Source of the DNA: Multifurca ochricompacta
Lineage: Eukaryota > Basidiomycota > Agaricomycetes > Russulales > Russulaceae
NCBI GenBank assembly: GCA_022496185.1
Contig: WTXG01000018.1
Coordinates: 248,001-312,000 of the forward strand
Length of the DNA stretch: 64,000 bases
Direction: 5' to 3'
Positions 1 to 11,299 of this stretch are shown piece after piece. Each line of letters opens with the position of its first letter. Positions within the stretch are counted from its first letter, which is position 1. The notes beneath the pieces were generated by a model. That model saw nothing but the letters and a program-made list of their open reading frames with translations, was not told the origin of the DNA and did no database searches. Position numbers and translations under genes: made by a program.

Positions 1-170
1 TGACGCGTTGACAACTGAGCCAGCTGTCTTGCAACCGCGTCCGCATCTCGCTTTAGATCAGCAGCTTGCCTTTGGGCTTCTTGTTCGCGGGCTGCAGCTT
101 GCAGAACATCTCGCTTAGTCTGCGCCGCTACAATTGCCCGGCGAGCTGTATTCTGAGTCAAGAAAGACAT
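1..170 (-). CDS. N-terminal fragment of an unknown protein, cut by the window edge
   Basis: The minus strand has an ATG at 170 followed by an open frame of 56 codons to the window edge. The peptide begins MSFLTQNTARRAIVAA and becomes rich in Ala, Gln, Arg, Asp and Glu with heptad-like spacing, so a helical or coiled-coil N-terminus is likely. No family is recognised from so short a piece. The ATG is the first in frame, because an in-frame path upstream meets a stop at once. It is transcribed away from the acidic exon pair on the plus strand, so the space between may hold two promoters. Confidence 0.45.
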   Translation of the reverse strand, partial: MSFLTQNTARRAIVAAQTKRDVLQAAAREQEAQRQAADLKRDADAVARQLAQLSTR

Positions 171-269
171 AAGCAGTCGGGTGGGGAGATCGAACGGAAA
201 AAACATACGAAGGCATCTCTTCGTGTCCGCTTTGCCCAGTCTTCATATGGATCGTTATGTCGAGTGTGA

Positions 270-578
270 AGGCGAATTGCTGCAATCGTATCGTCTATCT
301 GTGCAGACCCAGAGGCAGGGCGATTTCTCACTGGCCGGTTTCTGCGTTGGGGCTCAGACAGGATTGAACAGGGTAAGGACAGCACTCACGACAAATTTGG
401 AATAGGTGGCTGACTATCTTTTCTGACAGACCTGGAAGAGAGAGACGAACTCCCGCCATTGTCACTGACGTATTCGTCGGATTCAGAAGACGAATCTGTT
501 TGTGATTTATCTGATTCTGAACTAGAGCCCGACTCCGAAGAGGATTGTAAACCATATGAAAGACTCCGTGGACTGTAA
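270..578 (+). CDS. C-terminal exons of an unknown acidic protein (5' end not found)
   Basis: Two blocks join cleanly in one frame: about 270-372, then 430-578, across an intron that starts GTAAGG and ends TTCTGACAG. The joined peptide runs from ...GRFLRWGSDRIEQ into DLEERDELPPLSL and ends in a Ser/Asp/Glu-rich tail before a stop at 576-578. The frame has no ATG after a stop at 267-269, so at least one upstream exon is missing or the locus is degraded. The antisense frame is also open here, which weakens the call. No family is recognised. Confidence 0.4.
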
Positions 579-912
579 GAACGATTCAGGCGTCAAATTT
601 ATAGACATTCCTTTCTACGCACGCGCGTACAGGAGAGGGAGATGGAGAACGAGCACTGAAGCGCATGATACTTGGAGCGAAACCAACCGGGTTGTTATAT
701 CTGGTTGTAGTTATTGTAGTTACCAATTTTCCAGTAATCGTCGTTCTTGTTCAAAAATAAGCGGAGCGGAGTAGCGGGCACGCGGAAAGACGACAAACAA
801 ACGGTATCGACGGCCCGGTGAGGTTACCTTTCCGTTCCGGTTCCGGTATAACAAGCTAAGCCGCAACAAAGAGCAACACACAACGCATTCAGCACACATA
901 TACTCTTACAAC

Positions 913-1847
913 ATGTCTTTGGTACGTTCACCGAACTTTTTCACTAGTAAATATTTGATACGTGTGCAGATACATGCTCTCGTTTCTCAGGGCTCAACAA
1001 TACTCGCCGAGCATCAGGCGGGGAAGCGTGATTTCTCTCAAGGTCTGTTTACCCGTAGGGAGTTATTGGGCCATCCAACACCTTCTTACCTCTCGTGCTA
1101 GCCACGCAAACGATTCTCTCAAAGATACCACCAAACAATAGCAAGCTTACTTATGTCTGGGAACAGTATCTCTTCCACTATATCTCGGAGGGCGGCTTCA
1201 CTTATCTAGTTATGGCGGATGATTCAGCTGGAAGGTGTGTCTCGCCTGCGATGCGGATGATTCATTCCTAGTACTGAGGTCAATTTGCAGGAGAATGCCA
1301 TTCACATTCCTCGGAGAACTCCAACGCAAGGTACGCCATTTAATATCACAGCGCGTTTTATGCGTTCACCCCTGTATAGTTCCTGTCCAGTCCCTCGGCA
1401 TCATCTTCTTCCGCCTCCTTCCCTCCTCATGCGCTACAATCATCTTTTGGCCCGATCATCTCCCAACTTGTGTACGCGTACAATTCATCTCCCCCAACAG
1501 ATGACATCTCTCGCGCACAGTCAGAGCTTGCTCAGGTGAAGGACATCATGGTGCAGAACGTTGAGCAGATTCTCAGCCGTGGGGAGCGCATCGAGCTACT
1601 CGTAGATAAGACGGATAGCATGGCGAGCCAGGCGACAGCTTTTCGGCGCGGTGCACGCACCGTGCGACGCCAGATGTGGTGGAAGAATATGCGCGTACTT
1701 GGACTCGGCATCCTCGTCGCTCTGGTGCGGACGCCTCGCATTTCCCATTTGTCCGTGCCTGACATGACATGTGCATTCTCTCAGGTGATCCTCTGGATAA
1801 TTATGGCCCAGTTCTGTGGGGCGGCGCTGCGCTGTGGAGCAAAGTGA
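913..1847 (+). CDS. VAMP7-type longin R-SNARE
   Basis: Six exons (913-921, 970-1042, 1102-1234, 1291-1330, 1380-1724, 1785-1847) splice to 220 residues, the same length as animal VAMP7. The first exon has only three codons. The N-terminus MSLIHALVSQGSTILAEH is a longin domain. A SNARE motif follows, with the zero-layer arginine in ILSRGERIELLVDKT. A basic WWKNMR stretch then leads into a C-terminal membrane segment with a short Cys-containing tail. In fungi such tail-anchored R-SNAREs act in fusion with the vacuole or endosome. All junctions are GT-AG and the frame is unbroken. The paralogous alternatives Ykt6 (lipidated, no membrane anchor) and Sec22 fit less well. It converges with the RING gene downstream. 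Confidence 0.9.
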
Positions 1848-2401
1848 AGAGCTCCTCTACCTTCCCTTCCTGCCGCCGCGTGTCCACGATTCGATCTGAT
1901 TGGCATAGCCTTTTCTTCCGATGTTCCGGGCTGAGACCCTGTCGGCGTTTCTACCTCTCCTATAGCCATATGTACTTTTGTCTCCGGTAACTCCTTCCTT
2001 TACCTTTACTATTTCCTGGATTCTGCCTGGCCTGTGGCGCATTGAGCGCCAGCTTTCCCGGGTAGGGTAGAGAGACATCTGATCTCGTCTGAGTCGAAAG
2101 GCATGATCACGAGTGCCTCGAACGTGAGCGCATTATTTATATCGGTATGTCTTAAGGCACAAAGATCCGAGCGGCGTGCATGATGTTCTCAGCCCAACTT
2201 CAAACTCCTCTACGTACGGCTGATATGGTGATACATAGATACTATACAAAGAATGCGACCAGAGGGAAGATGTGAGATGCATAAGTACAATAGAAAAGGG
2301 TACTTGGAACGTCCGATGGTTCGCGTGTAATGCAGAATGAGGTGAAACAATGAGAATAAGTGAAAGAAATTAGACGAGTGACGAGCCAGCTCGCCGGGGT
2401 T
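1848..2401. other. Convergent intergenic region
   Basis: This holds the 3' ends of the R-SNARE gene (plus) and the first RING gene (minus). Short open frames overlap on both strands but none has family signal or splice support. I see no repeat or RNA gene. Confidence 0.5.
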
Positions 2402-4337
2402 TCATGCTTCCGTAGGTGATGAGCGGTGCCACTGGGACTTCCCTATCGAAGGGCGTCTCTCATTCGCGGAACGCCTTTCAGGATATGCATGCCTGCGTTG
2501 AATACCGTCCTCGCCTCCATAAGAGTTACTCGCATCTTTAAGTGACGGTATCGATGGGCGGGGATGTGCAAGGCGCTGGGCAAGAACTTGGGGCTGAGGG
2601 GGAGGCGGTACACTTGCACTTGTGGTCTCTGGAGCGCGATTTTCGCTCGACTGACGGCGACGGCGCTCGCGTTCGCGTTCAATCTCCTGTGCGGCTGTGC
2701 TTGCATGCGAGATGGCAATGGGGCGTGACGGTGGTGGAGGGGGTGGGGGAGGTGTGGGAGGGGGTGGGGCGACTACAATTGGGGCTGGGGTTGATTGGGG
2801 GGTCGGTGCGTCCGCCAGAATGGCGTTGAGCAACTGGCGACGCGTTGAGCGCGCGCGTTCTGCCTCGTCACCAGATTCAGGGACCAGCTTCTCTTGTAAG
2901 GCTTTGATACGGCTTAATGCCACGCGCCCAGTACTACCAGAAGAGTTGTTTCGTGAAAGTTCGCGCTGCTTCTCCTTTTCCTTCTCGTGCCTCCTGTTGT
3001 AATATGCTGATGGAGTCGGATGTGGTAGAGAGGCACTCGTCTCGGATGCAGCCATGTCATAGAAGCGCGCAATTGTGGCCCCAATAACCATCGGTTTCGA
3101 CGCCGGGGTGGAGACCAAGGGGGGGGGATACTCGACAGGAGTTTGATCACCGTCTTCGGATGGCTGTAAGCGTGGCTTGAAGTAGTGGTCCTCTTCTTCC
3201 ATCGAGTCAGCGGCATTCCTGACAAGGGGGCTAACTGCATTGAGCATCGATGGAATGGGTGAGAGATGGACAGGAAGGGGAGAAAAGTGATCGGTAATGG
3301 GCTTCATTAGTGTGTCGTCGGTGCATTCATCTTCGACCATGGGCTCAAAAACTCGCTGACTCGTGAGACGCGCCTCCGAACTTCTGTGACGATCGGGGCG
3401 CCCTTTAGGAGCGCAGAATGTTATAAGCTGCTCCCGGAGACTTCGTGTCTCCTCAATCGCCTCCTCATACTGTATAAAGCAGCTTGTCAGATAAAAATCA
3501 TTCTTGCAGGAGTTTCTGTGCATACCTTCCTGGAAAGCAAAGCGCGTATAGTTAGCATTCAACGAAATGAACTAGAAGACCTCTTTTAACTCACATAGTC
3601 AGTTGTTTCTCTCGGACGGCCCACCTAACCTCGTTCGCGTCCATCTTATCTTTGAGATCTTCTATGGACTGCTTTAATTCTGCAATTTCCTGCTGGCGTT
3701 TCTCGGCCTTGCGAAGGGCATCTTGATAGAGCCTGGTCTTCTCATGCAGACTAACCGTGGCAGCTTGTTCATCCTTGTGCATTTGGTGGTATCGGATGAG
3801 AAGGAGATACAAAGCCCTTAAGTCCCAATGCTTGAAGACCTCATCAATAACGATCAAAGGTCGGAACAAGATCGCTCACCTCCTCAGGTGTTTGCTCCTT
3901 CAACCAAGCACAAGTCTCTTGAATAAGTGCCTGATAGTGACCCCCGTCCGCACCATTGCGGACGATAGAAATAATGCGCTCTTTCAGATCTTCTTTCGAA
4001 GCCGCAACACCGTCATTGTCAGGATGGCCGATGCGTACGGGGCGGTTGTCTGGGGTTTGAGGAGCAACATCAATGTGGAGGCGTCGAACAGCGCGTGGGT
4101 CAAAATAGCTGCGACACAGAGGGCAAGCCAAACGAGTAAACGAGTCAATGCAACTAAAGATGATGTTTGAGTATGATAGCCTGGTCAAGGGTGAAACATT
4201 AAACCCTCGTACGTAGAACAGAAAACATGGCCGCAATCTATTGCACACGGGGCGCGGACGATGGCGGAGGATTCGCCTCTGAGCTGAAACGACTCAAGGC
4301 AGACATCGCAAGACGATGAGGGTTTAACAATCAGCAT
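2402..4337 (-). CDS. RING-finger protein with coiled coil and disordered proline-rich tail (paralogue A)
   Basis: Exons 4337-4213, 4153-3880, 3830-3595, 3529-3526 and 3469-2402 give 568 residues in one frame. Residues 1-60 form a C3HC4-type RING: CDVCLESF, then CGHVFC, then TCIDSF and CPLCRSYF, with several ligands created across the first intron. A charged coiled coil follows (AEKRQQEIAELKQSIEDL). The rest is Ser/Pro/Arg rich with a poly-Pro run near residue 470. The likely role is a RING E3 ubiquitin ligase or scaffold; no substrate can be inferred. A 4-nt microexon (3526-3529) is needed to keep the frame. The gene at 7677-10192 has the same RING layout and identical intron phases (2,0,2,0), so the two are duplicates in opposite orientation. 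Confidence 0.85.
3526..3529 (-). other. 4-nt microexon (GAAG) of RING paralogue A
   Basis: The upstream exon ends at phase 2 (ACT AT) and the downstream exon must be read from TAT GAG GAG. Joining them directly gives the wrong frame. The four bases GAAG are flanked by CTTTCCAG upstream and GTATGC downstream and restore the frame as ATG AAG TAT. The downstream intron ends in TTATACAG. The same bases occur at the same place in paralogue B. Confidence 0.75.
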
Positions 4338-5341
4338 TGCCTGAAGAAAGGGAGAGGCGAATGTGCCGGGGTGGGAGACCAAGGGAGCCCTGGAACACGC
4401 CTGTTTGGTGCTTTTATGGTCGAGCGGGACCGATCGCCTGGCAGGTGGACCAAGTAGGCAGGAAGCAAGAAACGGTTCCTCAACTGAAAGCAAGCCGGGG
4501 ATGCCTGACGGCGCCTTGGATGGCACGAGGCCAGACGGACACCCATTAACATCGCGCTGTGGCTGTAAACCGTTCCGGAATGGGGAGACATATATAGGGA
4601 AAAGTTCTCCTTCTTTCATCACAAATTACCTGATGGTCGCGGCACTCCCCCATTAGAATGGGCGTTTTTGTTACCGAGGGTGACAGCTGGGAAACAAGAC
4701 GGGAGATAAGCATCCGGAAGGTACAAGCCCAGCTGAGGTGAGAATAAAGTCCGCCGTCGCATCAAATGTATGTGAGTTGTGCTAAACTTGAGTTAACCAG
4801 GAGGGGGAAGGAGACCGCGTGATTGGCTCTCGTAGTTACGCCGAAAGTGCGTTATGATCTCGTGTCATCAACGTGTGCTGGGACTTTTTCTTTTTTGTGA
4901 AAAATCCATGATGAATGTTCCACAGAAAAAAGTGAGGGAGTGGCACAGACCAAGGGTATGAAGCTTGAACAAAGCTGTAGGGTAAATTGCGCCCGGGAAG
5001 CACAAAGGAGTGAACATTAAGCAACGTTGGGCGCCGACAACAAAGCACAATCAATGAAAGAAGAAGTTTTGCAGGAGAATTTTCTATTAGTGACTTGGTG
5101 AAGAGGTGCAAAGAGGCGAGGGAGGTACAGGCTTTGGCTCTGGGCTCAAATTCTGACTCTCTGACTCGAGCTCATAACTCTGAATATTTTGGGTTTGGAC
5201 TTGGTATGAATTTGCGAGGATGAGGGAATGAGGGGATGAGGGATGAGGGACGGTGGGTGGGATTATTACGGGATCCCAGCTCCGAGCGGCAAAAGCCCAA
5301 GTTGTAAAGCCTTTTCCACCCATCATCCTATATTCTATGCT
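4338..5341. promoter_or_regulatory. Divergent promoter region between RING paralogue A and the next gene
   Basis: About 1 kb separates the RING start (4337, minus) from the likely start of the following gene (5342, plus). No exon with family signal is visible. At 5214-5250 there is a short imperfect repeat of GATGAGGGA-like units just before the plus-strand gene. An in-frame ATG at 5243 lies inside this repeat and is a less likely start. Confidence 0.45.
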
Positions 5342-7333
5342 ATGGATTTACCGACATCATCCCCAGTCCATCGCTCTCGAAATGTCTTATATCAACGAGG
5401 CTCAGTATCTGCCAGCGATCCATTCGGCATTCATGCTGAACAAAATTTATCAGACGAGAGGGCATTAATGAGTAGGTTGACTATCGTCCGCGTCGTCCCA
5501 GAGGAGAACCAGGATCGTGAAGGTCATCGTTTTGATTCTACATCCGGAACCCCAGAACCTCGTCGAAATAATTGGTCGCCAACAACGAGTCCTTCTCTAC
5601 ACCTTCGTTCAGGGCAGACCGGACAGTCCAGGCGGTTGTCTTTCGCATCCTCCTCATTCGCTCACGAGTCACTTTCGCCGCCGGTGGCTCCGATTTCACC
5701 ACCTTCCTACGCAAACAGAAAGCGTCGGCCGTCCACGTCTTTGTACGCACAACGTACATCTCTCTCTCCTCAGCAGCTATGCGATCTTGCGCAATCATCG
5801 GTTCAGCCACGTCCTCTTCTCAAGTCTGACGTTAGTGAAACATCTTCATCCCCTCGAAGCCCCCTCCACTCTCACAGCAGTTCATCCTTCAATTCGCTGA
5901 CCACCGCTAACTTTCTCCCACTTCCGGATGGCCAATTTCTACCTTTTCTTGATCGCCCCACTGAGGTTTTGGAGTTTATCTCCACGAGCCCAACGAACCG
6001 ATTAATGGCCTTGTTAGAACAGGCCTTTCCTGCTCATTTGCGTCGGCAGCGCCACCGTACTGAAGACATTCAGCTACCCCTCCCATCGATCTACATCAGC
6101 GACTTTGATCCTCAGCTTCCCGTGAAACAACGCTACCGCGACTCACCTCCCCACGCGTGGTCCTACGAGACATTACTTGAGTGGATGTCAACAGTGTCAC
6201 GTTCGGAGGCAGGCGATGCTGCGTGGGTACGCGCAATCCGTGCCTGTGTTATGGCCCGCAGTGAGCAAATATGCGTCACTTTACTTGCTGCACTCGGTGT
6301 GCCCATGGAAGGAGGTGCGGACCTCGATGTGGTGTCTCTTCCTATTGGGATGCCGGACGCCGATTTGGTGCTTCCGGAGCTTTTCACGACCTTTGCAGGC
6401 GGTCCTCTTTCCCAACTTCCTACTCTACCCGAGGCACCGTCAAACGAGAGCGAGGACGCATTTCAACTCGAGATCTTACCGATCACTTTTGAAAGCACTG
6501 AATTGGTGACTAAATCTGATCCGCAGCGATGCTCTCCCTCTGGCAGTACATCGAGCTGGTCTCCATCTTCGCGATCTAGCTCGCGTCTATCAACTACCAT
6601 GGAAAGTATTGGGGAAAGCGATAGTGAGCAAGAAGGGGAGACAACAGCCGAGAGCGTCCCCACTGAATCGGAATTCCTCGTCTCTGATGAGCACCTTCCT
6701 GGTGAGGTCACTGCTCGAGCAGGATCACCGGTGGGAACGAACGCCGCCAAACCTTTGGAACGAATTACCGTCCCGGACCCACTATCAGCAATGACAGAAC
6801 AGTGGGAGAACGATCAATTGGCCGATGGGGACCGTTGGCGCATGGCGTGGGAGCAGGTCGAGAATTGCTATGGTCTCAGTATCTCGACCTGTGCACGGCT
6901 TGCAGCCGACCCTTCTCTCCCGTCTTCTGTGCCACAGAGTGCAATGCCTCATGCCGTTGCGTCGCCTGTGCGGCCAAAACAGCGCCGAAACACCGTGCAA
7001 GTTTCGCACGTGCTGTCTGGTGCACCCGGCTATGAAGGATTTACATGGCGCCCGGGAGGACCCCTCTTCCCAATGTCATTTACCGGCGCCGCAAGTAGTG
7101 GCGAGGGATTTAGCATGGGCGGAAATTCGGATTCATTCATGACAAGGTCCGTTCTAATCTACTCACACGCTATGCTCACTCGTGGGTTGACTCATTTACG
7201 CCTATGTTTTCATAGTAACCCCGTTCTAAAGCCCCGCTCGCGGTCACGGTCAAAAGTTTCGGGATCTCGTTCGAAAGCGAGTGTCAAGTCTCCTCTTACT
7301 CCTCCAAACAGCCCAGTTACATTCCTGGTGTGA
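5342..7333 (+). CDS. Large Ser/Pro-rich fungal protein of unknown function
   Basis: Exons 5342-7146 and 7216-7333 join as AG|T with a GT-AG intron of 69 nt. The start at 5342 (MDLPTSSPVH) is preferred over the in-frame ATG at 5243, which lies in repetitive DNA. The protein is about 640 residues. The first 200 are Ser/Pro/Arg rich and probably disordered. Residues near 210-350 look folded (FLPFLDRPTEVLEFISTSP, then SPPHAWSYETLLEWMSTVS). Acidic and Ser-rich blocks follow, and the last exon is basic (KPRSRSRSKVSGSRSKAS). I recognise no domain. It sits between two inverted RING paralogues. Codon use and length make it a real gene; its role is unknown. Confidence 0.8.
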   Translation: MDLPTSSPVHRSRNVLYQRGSVSASDPFGIHAEQNLSDERALMSRLTIVRVVPEENQDREGHRFDSTSGTPEPRRNNWSPTTSPSLHLRSGQTGQSRRLSFASSSFAHESLSPPVAPISPPSYANRKRRPSTSLYAQRTSLSPQQLCDLAQSSVQPRPLLKSDVSETSSSPRSPLHSHSSSSFNSLTTANFLPLPDGQFLPFLDRPTEVLEFISTSPTNRLMALLEQAFPAHLRRQRHRTEDIQLPLPSIYISDFDPQLPVKQRYRDSPPHAWSYETLLEWMSTVSRSEAGDAAWVRAIRACVMARSEQICVTLLAALGVPMEGGADLDVVSLPIGMPDADLVLPELFTTFAGGPLSQLPTLPEAPSNESEDAFQLEILPITFESTELVTKSDPQRCSPSGSTSSWSPSSRSSSRLSTTMESIGESDSEQEGETTAESVPTESEFLVSDEHLPGEVTARAGSPVGTNAAKPLERITVPDPLSAMTEQWENDQLADGDRWRMAWEQVENCYGLSISTCARLAADPSLPSSVPQSAMPHAVASPVRPKQRRNTVQVSHVLSGAPGYEGFTWRPGGPLFPMSFTGAASSGEGFSMGGNSDSFMTRSVLIYSHAMLTRGLTHLRLCFHSNPVLKPRSRSRSKVSGSRSKASVKSPLTPPNSPVTFLV

Positions 7334-7676
7334 CTGGATAGGAATCTGTATATGCAGTATGTGTGTACCAGCTCTAAGCTTTTCCTTCATCAATCTCGAC
7401 TGGCAGCTACATTGTCGGCGTAATCTGCTTTCTCCTTTTCTCTCGTGCTTCGCCTTTTCATATGTACTGCATATTTGTATGGAAGGCAGCGCTTTTGGTC
7501 GATTAGATTAGATGATGATGATGAATTGGCCTCGTGGCTGGTGTCTTTGTATCGCCACCACCCAAATACAGTGATGTTTCTTCTCCGTCCACCACGACAA
7601 CTTCCCTTTCCCACCAAAAATCAAGTTTGGGCGAGACATTAACCGTGTCTTTCCCATTCTCTGTGAGAAGCTAGGG
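7334..7676. other. Intergenic region between tandem plus-strand genes
   Basis: This contains the 3' end of the preceding gene and the promoter of RING paralogue B. No further coding signal or RNA gene is seen. Confidence 0.4.
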
Positions 7677-10192
7677 ATGTTGCTGGTTCATTCGGACTCG
7701 ACCTGTGACGTCTGCCTCGACCAATACTCATTTTCCGTTCCTGCGAAGACCCCACACGCCATAGGTTGTGGCCACATCTTTTGTTTAGAGTGGGTACAGA
7801 GAAAACGAGTGACAGAAGTGAGACTTATTGCAACGCACATCATATTTCAGGTGCCTTGCCCATCTCAATCATCCAACATGCTGCCCACTTTGCCGAAAAG
7901 GTTTCGGAATAGATCGCGTCAAGAAGCTGCATGTCGACCGACACATCCCCGGAGAAAGAGAGGCGGCCATGCATGGTGCTTGGAGTCTGGTACAACGTCT
8001 CTCCCGATGCGCGCGCAGCGACGTAGACACACAGACAACTGAAGAGCTGATCAATGAAGCTCAACAATGGCTGGATGCCGACAATCACAAAGAATTGGTA
8101 CAGTCATTCCCGCTACATGATTACACGTTAAAAGATACTAACGGTTTTTTGTGTTGCGTTGTAGTTTCCAGAGGTAGACACTGTCTTTTCGGCTTTGGTC
8201 AAGTATAAGTCCCTTCAGGAACGATTTTATGACCAGCAAGCTACGATAGCATCGCTAAGTGCTCGAGTGCATAGGGAAGAGGCAATGAGGAATGAAGGTA
8301 GGAAAGATGCTCTCGTAGAGCACGGCCTTATTCGGTGAGCGCCATGCCCTCTTACCATTAATGACCCCTCGCCCATAGTTCATCATCCCACAGGAAGGTG
8401 AGCGGGCAACACACATACCACTAATTCGTCTCAACCATATCGCAGATTAACGAGCTGGGGGCACAACTCGACTTTTACAAGCACCATTACCCGGGTGTTC
8501 GTGATTTGGCACGGGAACACCGCCCTCAAGTCAACAGTTCAGCCTCTGAAGACCGAGCCAACAGTGGACGTAACCCCAATTCGGGCAACCCTCTTCCTTC
8601 GCCACCCATACCGATATGGTACCCTTTCACTGCGCGTAACCCGAACTTCGTTCCCCCCGGGAACTCACAAGAACCTTATTTGCGTACGAGCGTCCCACCT
8701 ATACATCCACAACCATACGTATACCAGGTCAGTTATCAAGCCCTATCCAATATTTGATTGATTCTAATGGCCGAAAAGACTGGTGCGGGTGCTGTCTTTT
8801 ATGAGGGCGCACGCTATGAGGATCGGGTGGTTCCCCAGGCCGTTCGTGACATGGCGCCTCGGGACGTCGGCCCCGAACGAGAGCGAGAGAGGAGCAGATC
8901 GAGGCACAGGGAACGCAGCGCAGAAACGAGAAGCCGTCGGCGAGATGGTGAAAGTGAGAGGGACCGGCACAGGCGGAAGCGAGATCGGCATAGGCGTGAT
9001 GCCGTAGGGCGTGGCGAGGAAGACACAGCTGAACCTGCTGTCCTCGCCGGGGACGAACCGCTCATTGGGAACGCTCTCGGTATCCAGCCTGGGTCCCTCC
9101 ATCCCAGCCAGGGACTCTACGCCTCCGTAGCCCCTCCTGTTACCTCGACCTCCGGAAGTGCCCGTCATCACAACTCATATCCGAGTACCTCTCGCGTGGG
9201 CGGGTCCCCATCTACTCCCCCTGCTACTGGCCACGAAACTGCTCCTGCCATTGTGACAACCGTTTCTATCTCCGGATCCAGACATCGTGAAGTACTGCAG
9301 AACCACAGCGCAGCGGCGTCTCATACGCACAGATTTGACCCAGGTTCACGGTGGGCCGATCCCGTATCCCGACCTTCTTCTACGCCGACCGGCCCCCTAC
9401 TTTCGTCTTGGGTCGCACCTGATCTTACGAACCCCTCGCTAAACACCCTCGGTCTCTCGGCGCCGGCACAAGACGCTAGTGGCGTTAATTCACAAACGTT
9501 CCCTGTAGTGTCTTCATCGATTGCGCTGACAACACGCGATAGTGTTTCTTCGTGGGGCACCGAAGATTCGGGCCCGACTCAGGGTGACTTATTCTCGACG
9601 TTACGCCCACTCGCATCAGCGCCAGCAGACGGCGATCTCCCCGTCGGCGATCTCTTCCCAGGGCTACACGGTCAGCTTCTCGGCGTTGTGCGTGCGCTTT
9701 CCTTTCTTCTCGCTACCCATACTCACTCTGTTACAGGGTCGCTCTACCCAGATTGCGAGTCCAAGACCACAGCTCGCGCATGCTTCAATGCAAGATCGCG
9801 ACACAGACACCCGATCACGCTCTCGTCGCTCCCACCGTTCGCGTTCCCGGACTGTATCAGGCTCACAAACATCGTTTGTTTCTAACCGAGATGGCTCCCA
9901 ACACTCTGCGCACTCAGCACCGCAATCGTTTGGGTCTGAGGATCGTGGATTTCCTTACGCTGCCGTCCCGCCTCCTCCGTCTATCCCAATCCCTTACTTC
10001 ATGCCTCGGCCATCCACTCCAGCTTCCCGACCCCCGTCTCACCCCACGCCAGTAGTTCCGCCATTCCCTTACATTCCAGCTCCACAGCCGACTACAGCAG
10101 TTTCACGCCCGCCCCAATATACCCAGCAGCCATTTTTTTATGGCGCTTCTTCCTCCCAACCCCAAAGCTCCAGTCATCGCTCACACCATTAA
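7677..10192 (+). CDS. RING-finger protein with coiled coil and disordered tail (paralogue B)
   Basis: Exons 7677-7789, 7851-8097, 8165-8334, 8394-8397, 8446-8727, 8779-9687 and 9737-10192 total 2181 nt, or 726 residues, with no internal stop. The RING reads CDVCLDQYSF, CGHIFC, ECLAHLNHPTCCPLCRKGF. A charged helical part follows (KYKSLQERFYDQQATIASL). The long tail holds an Arg/Ser/Glu-rich block (ERERSRSRHRERSAETRSRR) and a Pro-rich C-terminus. The likely role is a RING E3 ligase; the RS-like block may bind nucleic acid or splicing factors, but that is inference. The donor of the last intron (9688) was chosen to preserve frame and has a near alternative. It is the duplicate of the gene at 2402-4337. 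Confidence 0.85.
8394..8397 (+). other. 4-nt microexon (GAAG) of RING paralogue B
   Basis: The sequence CCCACAG|GAAG|GTGAGC lies between an exon ending at phase 2 (ATT CG) and one starting ATT AAC after CGCAG. Including GAAG gives CGG AAG ATT in frame; leaving it out breaks the frame. Sequence and phase match the microexon of paralogue A. Confidence 0.8.
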
Positions 10193-11299
10193 CACTAATG
10201 CCACCTTGATACCTGTGACGCACATTACTGGTTTTCTCCTCGCTTATCAATGGGGGGTTTCCTTGACAAAACTAACCGATGGGATTCCCACTTTTTGTAG
10301 TCTTCTTGGAACATGTATGTAACGGCTAGTGTACTGCTACGATTTCAACTTAAAGTTATGTGAACCTGCGCAGTGCCCGACCCTCTGCACGATGTCTCAA
10401 CCCACGGTGATCCCTGCGGGAGGTCCGCCACGCTCAGGTACCACGTGTGTTCAGCTTCCAAAGGGAGCCGAAAGTAATGGGTGTATGAGCTTTCGACCAT
10501 GTACAGGAGGAGCGGGAGTTACACGCGTACTGCCTTCGTTAGTGGGGGACAGATATTTGACACGTACGAGTTCGGATGAGGGGCGAGAAGGAGAGATAAG
10601 TTTCAGATCCTCGAAATGTAACTTCCCATAAGCCGAGTGCAACTTTCATTGCTGCAATAACGCGTGAGGCTCTGGAAAGGCGTAGTCAAACATATGCAGA
10701 TGGCCACATTATGGTAGAATCCAAGACACACCATTCACGAATGGCTGAAGTGAAAGACAGACATAAAACATGAACGTGGGACCATTCCAATGGCCGATAA
10801 GCGTCTTACCTCGAACAAGTCATGGTGCCGGGCGGCCAAAATTTGCTAGCGATATAAGTAAGAACCGATTTTCCGACGAAGTTATAGACGCGACCCCAGG
10901 GTCCTCATGCCCCAGCGAAGTCTAAGCACTTTCCGCACTTTCGTACACGAAAGGCCAACCTGCCTTGAAACCTTTTGTATTTCCTAACCAAAGAGCGCGA
11001 GAAAGTGCCGTCGTAGCGCCTGCATACGCGACCGCTATGCCAAGGCCATCAGAAATGTTGGGATAACGCAGCTGTCTCTGGCAGTTCAGGGGGTGCGATA
11101 AAACGTGCTGCAAGGGTCGCGGATTTATACGCGGCGTGTGTACCTCTAACGGAGCTATGAACAGGATGAACTAAGCGGAAGAGAAAGGTGCCTATTGATA
11201 TTTGACGACGACCTCGGGACGACCGTAGAGAGGCTTTATGCAGACTGGTATAATAGAGGAGGCCAGTAGGGCTATGAAAATGGCTATCGGGGAAGAGCA
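10193..11299. other. Intergenic region without a clear gene
   Basis: Short frames occur on both strands. One on the minus strand (10922-11113) has a hydrophobic Gly/Ala-rich stretch and might be an extreme C-terminal piece of the acyltransferase relic next to it, but I could not connect it in frame. Nothing else is supported. Confidence 0.35.

Noticed and set aside
2542..3002. Plus-strand Gly/Val-rich frames
   Set aside because: They are antisense to the poly-Pro tail of RING paralogue A.
9542..9740. Separate gene starting at 9542
   Set aside because: The start lies within an exon of RING paralogue B; only the part after 9737 is used, as its last exon.
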